Assembly: GCF_028656935.1 (NCBI RefSeq)
Contig: NZ_JAMDGZ010000008.1
Coordinates: 1-45,803 of the forward strand
DNA: 45,803 nucleotides
Reading direction: 5' to 3'
DNA from: Pseudomonas rubra
Lineage (GTDB): Bacteria; Pseudomonadota; Gammaproteobacteria; Pseudomonadales; Pseudomonadaceae
In this document: one piece after another, positions 34,307 to 42,995 of the stretch
How the letters are laid out: each line of letters opens with the position of its first letter
Numbering within the stretch: position 1 is the first letter of the stretch
Translations under genes and position numbers: made by a program
The notes under the pieces: generated by a model
The model's database searches: none
What the model was told of the DNA's origin: nothing
Seen by the model: the letters and a program-made list of their open reading frames with translations, nothing else

Positions 34307-35700
34307 AGTCGGGTTTCCACTTGGGTGGCGGCAGTGCCGGGCTTGGTTGGTTCCATGAACACTGACAGCAGGTTGGCCCCGGTGAACTCCTTGGCCCGGC
34401 TCAACTCCAGGTAATACTGGCCGCCGGTAACCACCGCTTCACGGCGGAACCAGACTTTGTCGCGGGCACCGTTGTCGTAATAGACGATCAGGTAGAAATC
34501 CTTGACGTTCTTGTCACTAATGCGGATGTCGAGAAAGCCCTGACCGCTGTTTAGATTCTTGCGTCCTTCGCCTGCGTTGCTGAGCAGCTCGATGCGCTCG
34601 TTGACCCGCAGCGGCGGGCGCTGCACACGGTTGGCCAGAACCTGGGTAGACGCCGGGCAGCCGCCCTTGACCGCCGGAATCAGTTGGCGGTACATCGCCT
34701 CGGACTCCAGCTGGTAGTTGGCCGGTAGTTCCCAGATGATCAGCTTGGGCGGCGCCTTGGGCTTGTAGTTCTCCGACAGCAGGTATTCGAGCAGCGAGCC
34801 GTCCTGGCCAACGCCGGGTAGGGCGTAGTTGAGGATGTCGACTTGCAGGTACTGCTTGAGGTAGCCGTCGAAGTTGAACTGCTTGCTCTCGTCTTCACGG
34901 GCGGCGGCGTTGCTGTCGCCGACCAGGATCACCTCAGGGTCCGGCGCATCGTCGAACAACGCCTCGGCACCGTCGGCTTCGGGGATGGTCTGGTAGCCGC
35001 GCACATACTGGAAGCCATAGTTGTTGCCGCAGATATAGCTCAGCGCGAGGTTCAGGGTGCCGTCCTTGGGCACCATGACCCCGGGCTCGGTGCGGTACTG
35101 TTTTTTACTCAGTTGGGCGTAGAACGGTTGGCGACGTACCTCTTCGGCCACCAGCCGCGCCGTGGCTTCGGCGCCGTCCGGGGTCCAGTGGTGGTCACGG
35201 CGAAAGAAGAACTCGCCCTTGGGCGGGTTCTGCACCAGTTGCATCAACGGCGGCACCACCGCGCCGCCCGCGCGCAGTTGCTGCAGGTAGCTGTCCAGGT
35301 TGCCGCTGGCGCGGGCAAAGTCGAAGCCGTGCAGCTTGTCGGGGTAAAGCTTGTCGCGGTGCATCAGGCCACGGGTCGGTTGCACCGCCATGGCCACGTG
35401 GATGCCCTGTTGGCGGAACGCGGCCATCAAACGGGCGAACTCCGGGCGCATGGGCGCCGGGATGCCGAAATCGTTGGTCAGGTCGACGGCCGAGCGGAAC
35501 AGCCAGCGCTCCTTGCCCGGGACGATTTCACGCATCAGCTTCATGCGCCCTTCGGCGTAGTTCTGCGGGTTGCCAAGGCCCGGGCAGACCATGCATTCAA
35601 GGCTGGTGCAACTGGCCTTGGCGGGTTCGGCCGCCGCGCTCGGTGCGCTGAGCAGCGGGCCCAGCAGGGCCGCCAGGCCAAGGGGAAGAATGCGCTTCAT
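34297..35700 (-). CDS. algX: AlgX-like alginate O-acetyltransferase
   Basis: A periplasmic SGNH-like acetyltransferase that in P. aeruginosa transfers acetyl groups onto mannuronate and joins the secretion complex. The 467-residue product has a signal peptide ending AAA-E, a cysteine-rich CTSLECMVCPG start, FFRRDHHWTPDGAE (Asp/His candidates), and LVGDSNAAARED with the likely nucleophile serine. The C-terminal part resembles the carbohydrate-binding module. ATG at 35700 is preferred; a GTG at 35706 would overlap the AlgF stop by 4 nt. In this cluster algX follows algF, whereas canonical operons place it before algL and well before I-J-F. Confidence 0.88.
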   Translation of the reverse strand: MKRILPLGLAALLGPLLSAPSAAAEPAKASCTSLECMVCPGLGNPQNYAEGRMKLMREIVPGKERWLFRSAVDLTNDFGIPAPMRPEFARLMAAFRQQGIHVAMAVQPTRGLMHRDKLYPDKLHGFDFARASGNLDSYLQQLRAGGAVVPPLMQLVQNPPKGEFFFRRDHHWTPDGAEATARLVAEEVRRQPFYAQLSKKQYRTEPGVMVPKDGTLNLALSYICGNNYGFQYVRGYQTIPEADGAEALFDDAPDPEVILVGDSNAAAREDESKQFNFDGYLKQYLQVDILNYALPGVGQDGSLLEYLLSENYKPKAPPKLIIWELPANYQLESEAMYRQLIPAVKGGCPASTQVLANRVQRPPLRVNERIELLSNAGEGRKNLNSGQGFLDIRISDKNVKDFYLIVYYDNGARDKVWFRREAVVTGGQYYLELSRAKEFTGANLLSVFMEPTKPGTAATQVETRLCL

Positions 35701-35702
35701 GT

Positions 35703-36347
35703 TCACTCGCTCGGGTCGATGCTGTTGGCCAGGCTCATGCTCTGATAGCCGGCGCCCTTGGGCAGCAGTACGTAGCTGTAGGAGCGACCTTTTTTCAGGA
35801 ACAGCTCATCGAATTTGGCCACGTTCTGTTCATCGACGTAGGCGGCAAAGCCGATTTTTATCTCGTTGACCATGCGGCTGCCGGTCTGGTTCTTGCCCAG
35901 CGGGTCGACGATCACGTGCTTGCCGTCGAGGGTCTTGAGCGCGGCCTGGGCCGGAGTCAGGTTGTAGAAGGCAACCTGGGCTTTTTTCGGCTCATTGACG
36001 TACTTGTCGGCGATCAGGGTCAGCGTGCTGCCATCAAAGACCACGGTGCTGGCAGCGTTGGCCTTGAGTTGCGGCTCGATGGCGGTGCTGCCGACGGCGA
36101 TCTTGTGCGCCCCGGCCGGGGTGAAGCGGTAGCCGCTGAGTTGACCGGCGGCGACCCGTTGCGCGTTGATCTTGCCGCTCAGGGTCACGTCGATGTTGCT
36201 GCTGGACAGGTTGAGCACGCGCACGAACGCCGAGTCGGCGGGTGCCACGGCGTCGTACAGGTCGGCGTTGCCTTCGGCGGCATGAACAGTGTTGCTGCCC
36301 AGCAGCAGGGCGCAAGTGACGAGCAGGCGTTGCAGTGCGATATTCAT
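35703..36347 (-). CDS. algF: AlgF-like O-acetylation protein
   Basis: A periplasmic protein needed for alginate acetylation, 214 residues with a signal peptide ending VHA-A. LYDAVAPADSAFVRVLNLSSSNIDVTLSGKI and AGAHKIAVGSTAIE are AlgF-like, forming two beta-sandwich-like parts. The start ATG has AAGGAGAG. It is 10 nt after algJ and abuts algX. It is normally the end of the I-J-F acetylation block before algA; here algX follows. Confidence 0.9.
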   Translation of the reverse strand: MNIALQRLLVTCALLLGSNTVHAAEGNADLYDAVAPADSAFVRVLNLSSSNIDVTLSGKINAQRVAAGQLSGYRFTPAGAHKIAVGSTAIEPQLKANAASTVVFDGSTLTLIADKYVNEPKKAQVAFYNLTPAQAALKTLDGKHVIVDPLGKNQTGSRMVNEIKIGFAAYVDEQNVAKFDELFLKKGRSYSYVLLPKGAGYQSMSLANSIDPSE

Positions 36348-36357
36348 CGGTCTCTCC

Positions 36358-37452
36358 TTAGAAATGTTGGCTCTGGCCGGGGCGGCTCAGGGAGCCGAGG
36401 CGGTGGGCGAGCAGGGTGCGCAGGGGGAACTCCCAGACCACGGTGTCGATCTCGGGGTTGCTCAACTGGTCGCTGGCAAGGAACTGGCTCATGGCCTCGA
36501 ACGGCCCGCGGGCTTCCACCGCAACACTGAGCAGGTCGCGGTTGAGTGCTTCCTTGAGAAAGCCGGTGAAGTTCCAGTCATCGATCTTGCTGTAGCTGGT
36601 TCCCACCAACATCAGGCTCTGGCGTTCGCTGGCGAACAGGTCACTGGCGTCCTGTTGCGCTTTGACGGTTTCGTACAGGGCGATCGGGTTGGGGCCGAAC
36701 TGCGGCGCCAACTGCGCGTGGTTGAACTGGATGTAGTTCATCAGGTCGCCCTTGACCGTCTTGTCGGCGACCTTGTGCGACAGGTAGCGCTCGTCGCCAA
36801 GCAGTTCCGGACGCTGGCGGGCCAGCTCGTAGGCGCTCAGGCGCGCGCCTTCGGGGCTCCAGTGGGTGTCGGATTTGAGAAACAGCGCGGGGCCGGCAAG
36901 GTTGGCCAGAAACGCCGAACGCAGTGGCGTAACCGGGGTGTTCTGTGCCTGCAGGCGTTCGACGAAGCGGTCATAGAGGCTGATCGCCCGTGGGTCGATT
37001 GCGCGTTCGGTGTGCGCGCCATAAATGTCGACTTTCATCGGCAGCGGCAACAGGATCAGGCGCTTGTTGTGGGCCTTGAGCTGCTGCTCGATCGCGGCGA
37101 TCTGCTTGAGCTGGCCGTCGAGGTTGGCCTCAAGGTCGTTCGGCACCCGGTACTCCTGGTTGGTGTAGAGCCAGCCGTCGTTGCCCAGCACCACGCCCTT
37201 GGTGCCTTCGTCGAACAACCGGTACTGGGCGTTGGCCCACAGCTCGAGCGACGGCTCGCGCAGGAAAAAACGCTTGTCGTAGACCTGCTCGAACTTGCGC
37301 AGCAGCTTGCCGTCGACGAACAGGTTCCAGGCCTGGCTCTGGTTGCGGGCAAAACTGACCACCGGTGGCAGCGAGTAGACGAACATCCCCGCCAGCAACA
37401 CGCCGAAGGCAATGCCGTTGAGCTTGCTGGCCGAATTCATGACCGGGTACAT
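36358..37452 (-). CDS. algJ: AlgJ-like O-acetyltransferase component
   Basis: A type II membrane-anchored SGNH-like acetyltransferase facing the periplasm, 364 residues. After a signal anchor (LNGIAFGVLLAGMFVYSLPP), the catalytic segments are FLKSDTHWSPEGARLSAYEL (Asp-His) and LMLVGTSYSKIDDW (Ser). In the alginate system AlgJ with AlgI makes an acetyl relay to AlgX. ATG at 37452 has GGAGCG; a second Met four codons later is also possible. It is 9 nt downstream of algI. Confidence 0.9.
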   Translation of the reverse strand: MYPVMNSASKLNGIAFGVLLAGMFVYSLPPVVSFARNQSQAWNLFVDGKLLRKFEQVYDKRFFLREPSLELWANAQYRLFDEGTKGVVLGNDGWLYTNQEYRVPNDLEANLDGQLKQIAAIEQQLKAHNKRLILLPLPMKVDIYGAHTERAIDPRAISLYDRFVERLQAQNTPVTPLRSAFLANLAGPALFLKSDTHWSPEGARLSAYELARQRPELLGDERYLSHKVADKTVKGDLMNYIQFNHAQLAPQFGPNPIALYETVKAQQDASDLFASERQSLMLVGTSYSKIDDWNFTGFLKEALNRDLLSVAVEARGPFEAMSQFLASDQLSNPEIDTVVWEFPLRTLLAHRLGSLSRPGQSQHF

Positions 37453-37461
37453 GGCGCGCTC

Positions 37462-38889
37462 CTAGAACTGAAAGTACAAAAACGGCGAGAACGAATGCGC
37501 CGCCAGGCTGCTCAGCGCCAGGGCGAAGCCGGCCCACAGCAGCAGGGCCTTGAGGCCGCCGACATGACGCATGAAGTACTGCTCCTTGTTACCGGCGTAG
37601 AAACGCACGTTGTTGCTGCCGGCCAGCACCAGCCAGCACAGGGCAATGGCGGCAAACGACATGGCCATCTTCGAAGCGCCGAGCACGTACAGCTCCAGCG
37701 AACCGAGGCCGTTGAAGCCGAACAGCGCCTGGTAGATGTCGAGGCTGTGGCGCAGGTCGTTGGTGAAGAACAGCGGCATGCTCAGGATGATCAGCACGAA
37801 GGTGCGCAGGTTGCGACCCAGGTGATAGGGCGTGGTGACCTTGGTGGCCAGGTTGAATTTGCGCTCGATGACCATGCCCAGGCCAAAGAACAGCCCCCAG
37901 CAGATAAAGGCGAAGCTGGCGCCATGCCACAGGCCCGACAGCAGCATGGTGTAGACCAGCGCCGGCAGCGCCCCGGCGATGCGCTTGCGCACCAGTGGCA
38001 TGTACACGTAGTCGCGCAGAAAGTGTGCCAGGGTCATGTGCCAGCGCGCCCAGAACTCGGTGATGCTCTGCGACACGTAGGGCTGGTTGAAGTTTTCCGG
38101 AAAGCGGAACCCCATCATCAAGGCCAGGCCCAGGGCCATATGGCTGTAGCCGGCGAAGTCGAAGTACAGCTGCAGGGTCGAGACCACCAGGCCGAACCAG
38201 GCATCGCTCAGTTGCAGGGTGCCTTCGCTGATGAACAGCACGTTGATCGGTGCCAGTTGGTCGGCGATCAGCACCTTCATGATGAAGCCGAGCATGAAGC
38301 GGCACACGCCCAGGGAAAACAGCTCAAGCGAATGACTGCGCTGACGCAGCTGCGGCGCCAGCTGGCTGTAGCGCAGAATGGGGCCGGCCACCAGGTGCGG
38401 GAACAGCGCGACGAAGGCGGCAAAGTCGATGAAGTTGTTGGTCGGCGTAGCGTCCTTGCGGTAGATGTCGACGATGTAACTCAGGGCATGGAAGACATAG
38501 AAGGAGATGCCCAGCGGCAGGAAGATCGTCTCCAGAGTGAAGGTATTGATGCCCAGCGGCGCGAGCAGGGCGGCCAGCACCTCGGCGCCGAAGTTGGCGT
38601 ACTTGAAGTAGCCCAGGGTCGACAGGTTGCCGATGATGCCGATCCACAGCAGGCGAAACGCCCAGCGCTTGTCGCCGGCATCCAGGCGCGCCTTGATGCG
38701 CAGGCCGAACCAGTAGTTCCAGTAGGTGATGGCGACGAACAACAGCAAGAAGTCCGGCCGCCACCAGGCGTAGAAGATGTAGCTGGCAGCGACGATCACC
38801 GTCGAGCGCCACGGCGCCCGGGCAAGAAAGTACACGGCCAGGAACAGCGGCAGGTAGAGGAACAGAAAGACGTTGGAGGCGAAGATCAT
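37462..38889 (-). CDS. algI: AlgI-like membrane-bound O-acyltransferase (MBOAT)
   Basis: An inner-membrane MBOAT-family protein, 475 residues and multiple membrane segments, that passes acetyl groups from the cytoplasm to periplasmic acetyltransferases. It starts MIFASNVFLFLYLPLFLAVYF and has SGLWHGASFAFICWG with the conserved catalytic histidine, plus the ITEFWARWHMTLAHFLRDYVY segment. P. aeruginosa AlgI is about 520 residues, so this one is shorter. The start is preceded by AAGGACG. It directly follows algE (14-nt gap), where canonical operons have algG. Confidence 0.9.
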   Translation of the reverse strand: MIFASNVFLFLYLPLFLAVYFLARAPWRSTVIVAASYIFYAWWRPDFLLLFVAITYWNYWFGLRIKARLDAGDKRWAFRLLWIGIIGNLSTLGYFKYANFGAEVLAALLAPLGINTFTLETIFLPLGISFYVFHALSYIVDIYRKDATPTNNFIDFAAFVALFPHLVAGPILRYSQLAPQLRQRSHSLELFSLGVCRFMLGFIMKVLIADQLAPINVLFISEGTLQLSDAWFGLVVSTLQLYFDFAGYSHMALGLALMMGFRFPENFNQPYVSQSITEFWARWHMTLAHFLRDYVYMPLVRKRIAGALPALVYTMLLSGLWHGASFAFICWGLFFGLGMVIERKFNLATKVTTPYHLGRNLRTFVLIILSMPLFFTNDLRHSLDIYQALFGFNGLGSLELYVLGASKMAMSFAAIALCWLVLAGSNNVRFYAGNKEQYFMRHVGGLKALLLWAGFALALSSLAAHSFSPFLYFQF

Positions 38890-38903
38890 CTTGGGCTGCG
38901 TCC

Positions 38904-40355
38904 TTAGTAGCTGACCACGACGCCGAAGGTCAGCTGGTAGTCATCACCGCTGTCCAGGGCGTTGCCGGCGTTGAGGTAGCTGGCGCTGACCAGGGCGTTG
39001 ACGTCCAGGTGCTTGCCGTCGATGGCCACCGGGAACATCTTCCAGTAGTAGTTGAGGTCGAGCATCTGCCCGACATCCTTACCGCCGCCGTGGTTGCCCT
39101 GGGCAATGGCGCGGTTGCGCTCGCTGCGCTGGTCGCCTTCAAGGCGGATGGGCAGGGTGCCGTTGGCGTCGCGCAGCTTGAGCTCGGTGAGGCGCAAGTC
39201 CAGGGCGCTGCGGGGTGTCGGGTTGGTTTCCAGGGCGATGCCGTAGTAGCTCAGGTTGCGCAGATCGAGGCTGACGAAGGAGCTGGCCAGGCGCGTGCTG
39301 TAGCTGCCCTGGCGGGTGATGCGGTCGGACTGGATGGCATTGAGGCGAAAGCCGTCGTTGTCGTTGCTCGGCTTGTCGGTCAGGCCGCCGCGCAGGGCCA
39401 CCCGGGGTGTCCACGGCAGGTCATGGAAGCGCTTGCCGATCTCGCCCAGGGCCGCCCAGCCGCTGGCATTGTGACCAGTGCTGGTAACGCCGTTGACGTC
39501 GGTGTTGTCGACCTTGCCGTCCAGGCCCGCCAGTTCCAGGTGGTAGTCGCTGAACAGTGGCGTCACGTTCAGGTCGTCGGCCTTGAAGAACAGCCCGTAG
39601 CGCATGCCCTTGAAGTCATAGCGGTCTTCGGCGTCGTGGCCGCTGTGGTCGTTCTCGTGCATCAGGCGCAAGCCGGCCCAGTTGTGCTCGCTCCAGCGGT
39701 AGGCGTATTCGCCCATCAGGTAGGTGGTGCGCTCCTCGCTGTCGGCCAGGCGATTGACGTCGCTGTTGTAGTTGTAGAACTTCTGCGCCACGGCAACGAA
39801 GCCACGGGAGAAGGTGTCGTTGTAGTTCAAACGCAGCGACTCGATGCTGTCGTCCCACCAGATGCCGTAGTCGTCGAAATAGCGCTGGCGCCCGGCCGCC
39901 AGCGAGAAGCGCGGGTCGTCGCCGAGCAGGTTGCGTTTGACATACAGCTCGCGCAGCTCGGCGTACCAGCCTTCGGGCTGTTCGCGGTCGAGGTTGTTGG
40001 CATTTTCGTTCTGCACGCTGGCCGACTCGCTGGAGTCGTAGTTCAGCCACAGGCGGCCATAGACCATCCACTTGGCCCAGCGCTTTTCCGGTGAGTACCA
40101 GGCGAACGAAGGCTCGTAGCGCAGGCTGTAGAACATCTCGCGGCTACGGCCGACTTCAGCGTTCTCCGGGCCGTAACCGGTCTGCACGGTGAGCTTGTTG
40201 AACAACTCGGAGGTGATCACCGGCGTGCTGGCGTCGCTGATCCGCACCGGCTCGCTGCTGTCGGCCTCGGGGCCGGTGACTTCTTCCAGGGCCTGCGCCG
40301 GGTACAGCGGGGCGAGGGTAAGCAGGGCGCCGAACAGGGTGTGATGGGCTTTCAC
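38904..40355 (-). CDS. algE: AlgE-like outer-membrane polysaccharide porin
   Basis: An outer-membrane beta-barrel exporter of 483 residues. The GTG start overlaps the algK stop by 4 nt (GTGA), with GGAGG upstream. After the signal peptide (ending AQA-L) it has barrel strands with alternate aromatic residues (EPSFAWYSPEKRWAKWMVYGRLWLNY), arginine/lysine-rich inner strands, and a C-terminal LTFGVVVSY ending in an aromatic residue as outer-membrane proteins do. AlgE forms the cation-rich exit channel for alginate with AlgK. Confidence 0.9.
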   Translation of the reverse strand: MKAHHTLFGALLTLAPLYPAQALEEVTGPEADSSEPVRISDASTPVITSELFNKLTVQTGYGPENAEVGRSREMFYSLRYEPSFAWYSPEKRWAKWMVYGRLWLNYDSSESASVQNENANNLDREQPEGWYAELRELYVKRNLLGDDPRFSLAAGRQRYFDDYGIWWDDSIESLRLNYNDTFSRGFVAVAQKFYNYNSDVNRLADSEERTTYLMGEYAYRWSEHNWAGLRLMHENDHSGHDAEDRYDFKGMRYGLFFKADDLNVTPLFSDYHLELAGLDGKVDNTDVNGVTSTGHNASGWAALGEIGKRFHDLPWTPRVALRGGLTDKPSNDNDGFRLNAIQSDRITRQGSYSTRLASSFVSLDLRNLSYYGIALETNPTPRSALDLRLTELKLRDANGTLPIRLEGDQRSERNRAIAQGNHGGGKDVGQMLDLNYYWKMFPVAIDGKHLDVNALVSASYLNAGNALDSGDDYQLTFGVVVSY

Positions 40356-41803
40356 AGGGTTGCCTCCTTCAACAGATCGGCGCGTGCCGCCAGGGCACGC
40401 TCGATGTCATCCTTTTTCAGGGTCTTTTCCAGGCGCTTGACCAGGCTGCGCGCACCGTTTTCGCCCAGCGCCAGGGCGACCTGGGCATAGGTGTAGGCCT
40501 TGACCGGGTCATGGCAGAGGGCGCGCCCGTAAGCGTACAAGGTGGCCATGCGGTACCAGGCGGCGGTGGAGCCGGCTTGAGCCTGGGCCTGGAAAATCTC
40601 CAGGGCTTTGTCCTGGTCGGGCTGGTCGGCCACGCCCTTGCTGTAGTAATCGGCCAGCAGCAGCTCGGCGTCGGGGTAGCGGCTGGCGAGCAACTCGTCG
40701 ATCAAGGCGCGGGCCTTGTCCGGGTCCATGGTCAGCCAGTTGTTGACCATGTAGAACGAGGCCTGCAGGGCCTTGGCCCGGCTTGCCTCGCGCAGCTTGA
40801 CCTGGTCGATCAGCGCCTGGGTCTCTTCGGCATTGTGCTCGGTGGGGTTGGAGATCATGAAGCTGGCCTTGGACACCATGGCCGGGACAAAGCCGCGTTC
40901 GACAGCGTTGTCGCGCCAGCCATGGGCTTGCGCCCGGGCCAGGTCCAGAGCATCGCTGCGTTGTTTCTCCAGGGCCAGTTGCGCGGCGTCCGGCTGCACC
41001 CGCGCCGGGCCCATGGCGCTGGCTTGGCGCTGATAGTGGTCGGCTTCCTGTTCGGCGCGCTGCACGCTGTTGATGCTGTCGAGCAACGAGCCGATGCGGT
41101 GTACGATCTCGACTGCCAGGGTCGGGCGCAGCGCTTCGAGACTTTGGGCAAAGGCCGGGAAGGCGCGGTCCTGATCATCGCCAAGAAAACGGTAATAGCG
41201 ATCGATCGCCCGCACATCCACACGTACCGCCTGCTGGTACCAGTGTTCGGCGCCGGCGCGGTCACCCTGACGCTCGGCCAGCACCGCCTGGTACAGCTCG
41301 GGGCGACAATTGAGCAGGCATGATTGCTGGTACAGCGCCAACAGTTGCCCGGCCTGCTCGGAGGAGACCAACTGCGGGTACACCAGGAACACCTCCAGGG
41401 TGGTGCTGGCATTGCGCGGGTCCAGAGTCGCGGGGTAGCGCATCAGGGCCTGGGCCATCCATGCCTGCTGGCCTTTTTGCAGGCTCGGAGTGCGGTCCAG
41501 CAGGCGCGCCAGCGAGGCCAGCGCCGGGACCTGGCCACGGCCGTCGGCAAAGGCGTCCTTGTACAGGCCGATGATTTCTGCGCGGTTGGCGCCATCGCTG
41601 TTGGCCAGCACATCACCGAGCAGCAGCTTGGACGCCAGGTCACCGCGCTCGGCCAGGGCGCGCAGGTCGGCACTGACATTGGCGCTGGGGTCTTTGTACA
41701 GCGCGTAGCGGACCTGCTCCAGGCTTTGCCCGGCCAGGGCGCTGCTGGCGCAGGCCAGGCCGATGCTGGCCAGCAGCAGGCGGGAGGGCGTCTTCGCATT
41801 CAT
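40352..41803 (-). CDS. algK: AlgK-like TPR protein of the secretion complex
   Basis: A periplasmic TPR/Sel1-repeat scaffold, 483 residues, that in alginate systems localises AlgE and recruits AlgX. The N-terminus is MNAKTPSRLLLASIGLACASSALAG; the canonical AlgK is a lipoprotein, but here the cysteine lacks a good lipobox (GLAC, no L/V/I at -3) and ALA-G looks like a signal peptidase I site. Repeats appear as DLRALAERGDLASKLLLGD, AEHWYQQAV, and AWYRMATLYAYGRALCHDPVKAYTYAQVAL. ATG at 41803 has AAGGAAA. Confidence 0.9.
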   Translation of the reverse strand: MNAKTPSRLLLASIGLACASSALAGQSLEQVRYALYKDPSANVSADLRALAERGDLASKLLLGDVLANSDGANRAEIIGLYKDAFADGRGQVPALASLARLLDRTPSLQKGQQAWMAQALMRYPATLDPRNASTTLEVFLVYPQLVSSEQAGQLLALYQQSCLLNCRPELYQAVLAERQGDRAGAEHWYQQAVRVDVRAIDRYYRFLGDDQDRAFPAFAQSLEALRPTLAVEIVHRIGSLLDSINSVQRAEQEADHYQRQASAMGPARVQPDAAQLALEKQRSDALDLARAQAHGWRDNAVERGFVPAMVSKASFMISNPTEHNAEETQALIDQVKLREASRAKALQASFYMVNNWLTMDPDKARALIDELLASRYPDAELLLADYYSKGVADQPDQDKALEIFQAQAQAGSTAAWYRMATLYAYGRALCHDPVKAYTYAQVALALGENGARSLVKRLEKTLKKDDIERALAARADLLKEATL

Positions 41804-41828
41804 TGCCTATTTCCTTCCTTGCAGGTGC

Positions 41829-42980
41829 TTAGCGCGAAGCGGTGAACGGCAGGCCCAGGTACAGGTCCACCGCCACCGGTTTCTGGTAGGCGGCGCGGGG
41901 CAGCGGGCTGTCGGGGGCGATGGTCAGGGCCAGGTTCTTGTTGGCCTCATCCACGCGCGAATCGATGACCTTGCCGCTGTATGCCTGGTCGAGGCCGAAC
42001 ACCTTGAGCTCCACCGAACTCACCCGGCTGATGTCGGCGAGCTTGTCGAACGGCACGTTAGCGGTGACGAACAGGCCTTCATCCTTGGGCAGCAAATGCA
42101 CCAGGGGCGCCTGCTTGTAGCCGTAGCCGTCCAGGGGCTTGCTGGGGAAGTAGACTTCGCAGTCGCACGGGCTGTTGATTACCGTCTCGATGGTGGCGCG
42201 TCCGAGCAGGGTCTGCAGGTCGCCGGGCGCAAGGTCGGCGACCGCCTTGAGGTCGGCCGGGCTGGTGAAGCTGGTGGCCAGCTGGGTGGAGATGTTCGCA
42301 ACCGGTTGGCCGGCCTTGACCTCGGTCTGCCCCGGTGCCAGGAGGAACTTTACATAGCCGTTGTCGGGCATGCTGATGACCTGGGCATTGGCCGAAACCT
42401 GGGCCTGCACGGCCGGGATGCGGAAGAACAGCAGGTAGCACTTGTAGGCGACAAAACCCAGCGCGGCGATGCCCGCAGCGGCGTACAACAAGGTGCCGAG
42501 GGTGGCTTTGAGGCGCTCGCTCGAGCTGCGCGGGCTGGCGTACTTGTGCTTGCGCTCCTTGATGTAGTTTTCCCGCTGCATCACGTTGAACAGGCCATTG
42601 ATGTCGGCGATCTCGCCGGACAGGTAGGCGCTGATGATGTAGCGCAGGATGTCGCGCTTCTGCGCGTCGAGCTCGACGAACTGGGCACCGACCTCCTGGT
42701 CGCGCTGGGAGACGATCTTGATCTGGCTGTCGATGTTCAGGTCGACCTGGTTCAGGCGCAGCTGGATCGAGGCGTGGTACAGGCTGCCGATCTTCAGTTG
42801 CTCGGCGTGGAGCAGGCCGATGCCGCCCAGGGAGATGTCTTGCAGGGTGCTGTCGAACGGCGCCTGGCCGGTCGCGCTGAGCTTGACCCGGGCGTTGAGT
42901 TTGGTGCGCACGTACTGGCGTTCGTCGATCGCTTCGTGGACTACGTTGGCCGGTACTGCGGGTGTACTTGAGCTACTCAT
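41829..42980 (-). CDS. alg44: Alg44-like PilZ-domain co-polymerase (c-di-GMP receptor)
   Basis: An inner-membrane subunit of the polymannuronate synthase, 383 residues. The N-terminal PilZ domain keeps the c-di-GMP motif: RQYVR (R21, R25) and DISLGG (D48, S50, G53), with the same 27-residue spacing as in P. aeruginosa Alg44. One membrane helix follows (TLLYAAAGIAALGFVAYKCY) and then a periplasmic membrane-fusion-like domain. Binding of c-di-GMP would switch on Alg8. The start has AAGGAAAG. Confidence 0.93.
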   Translation of the reverse strand: MSSSSTPAVPANVVHEAIDERQYVRTKLNARVKLSATGQAPFDSTLQDISLGGIGLLHAEQLKIGSLYHASIQLRLNQVDLNIDSQIKIVSQRDQEVGAQFVELDAQKRDILRYIISAYLSGEIADINGLFNVMQRENYIKERKHKYASPRSSSERLKATLGTLLYAAAGIAALGFVAYKCYLLFFRIPAVQAQVSANAQVISMPDNGYVKFLLAPGQTEVKAGQPVANISTQLATSFTSPADLKAVADLAPGDLQTLLGRATIETVINSPCDCEVYFPSKPLDGYGYKQAPLVHLLPKDEGLFVTANVPFDKLADISRVSSVELKVFGLDQAYSGKVIDSRVDEANKNLALTIAPDSPLPRAAYQKPVAVDLYLGLPFTASR

Positions 42981-42995
42981 GGCAGGCGCCTTTCC

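Noticed and set aside
36289..38907. An 872-codon open frame antisense to algI and algJ.
   Set aside because: It lies on the opposite strand of well-supported genes, has low-complexity Gln/Val/Glu/His composition typical of GC-rich shadow frames and no recognisable domain.
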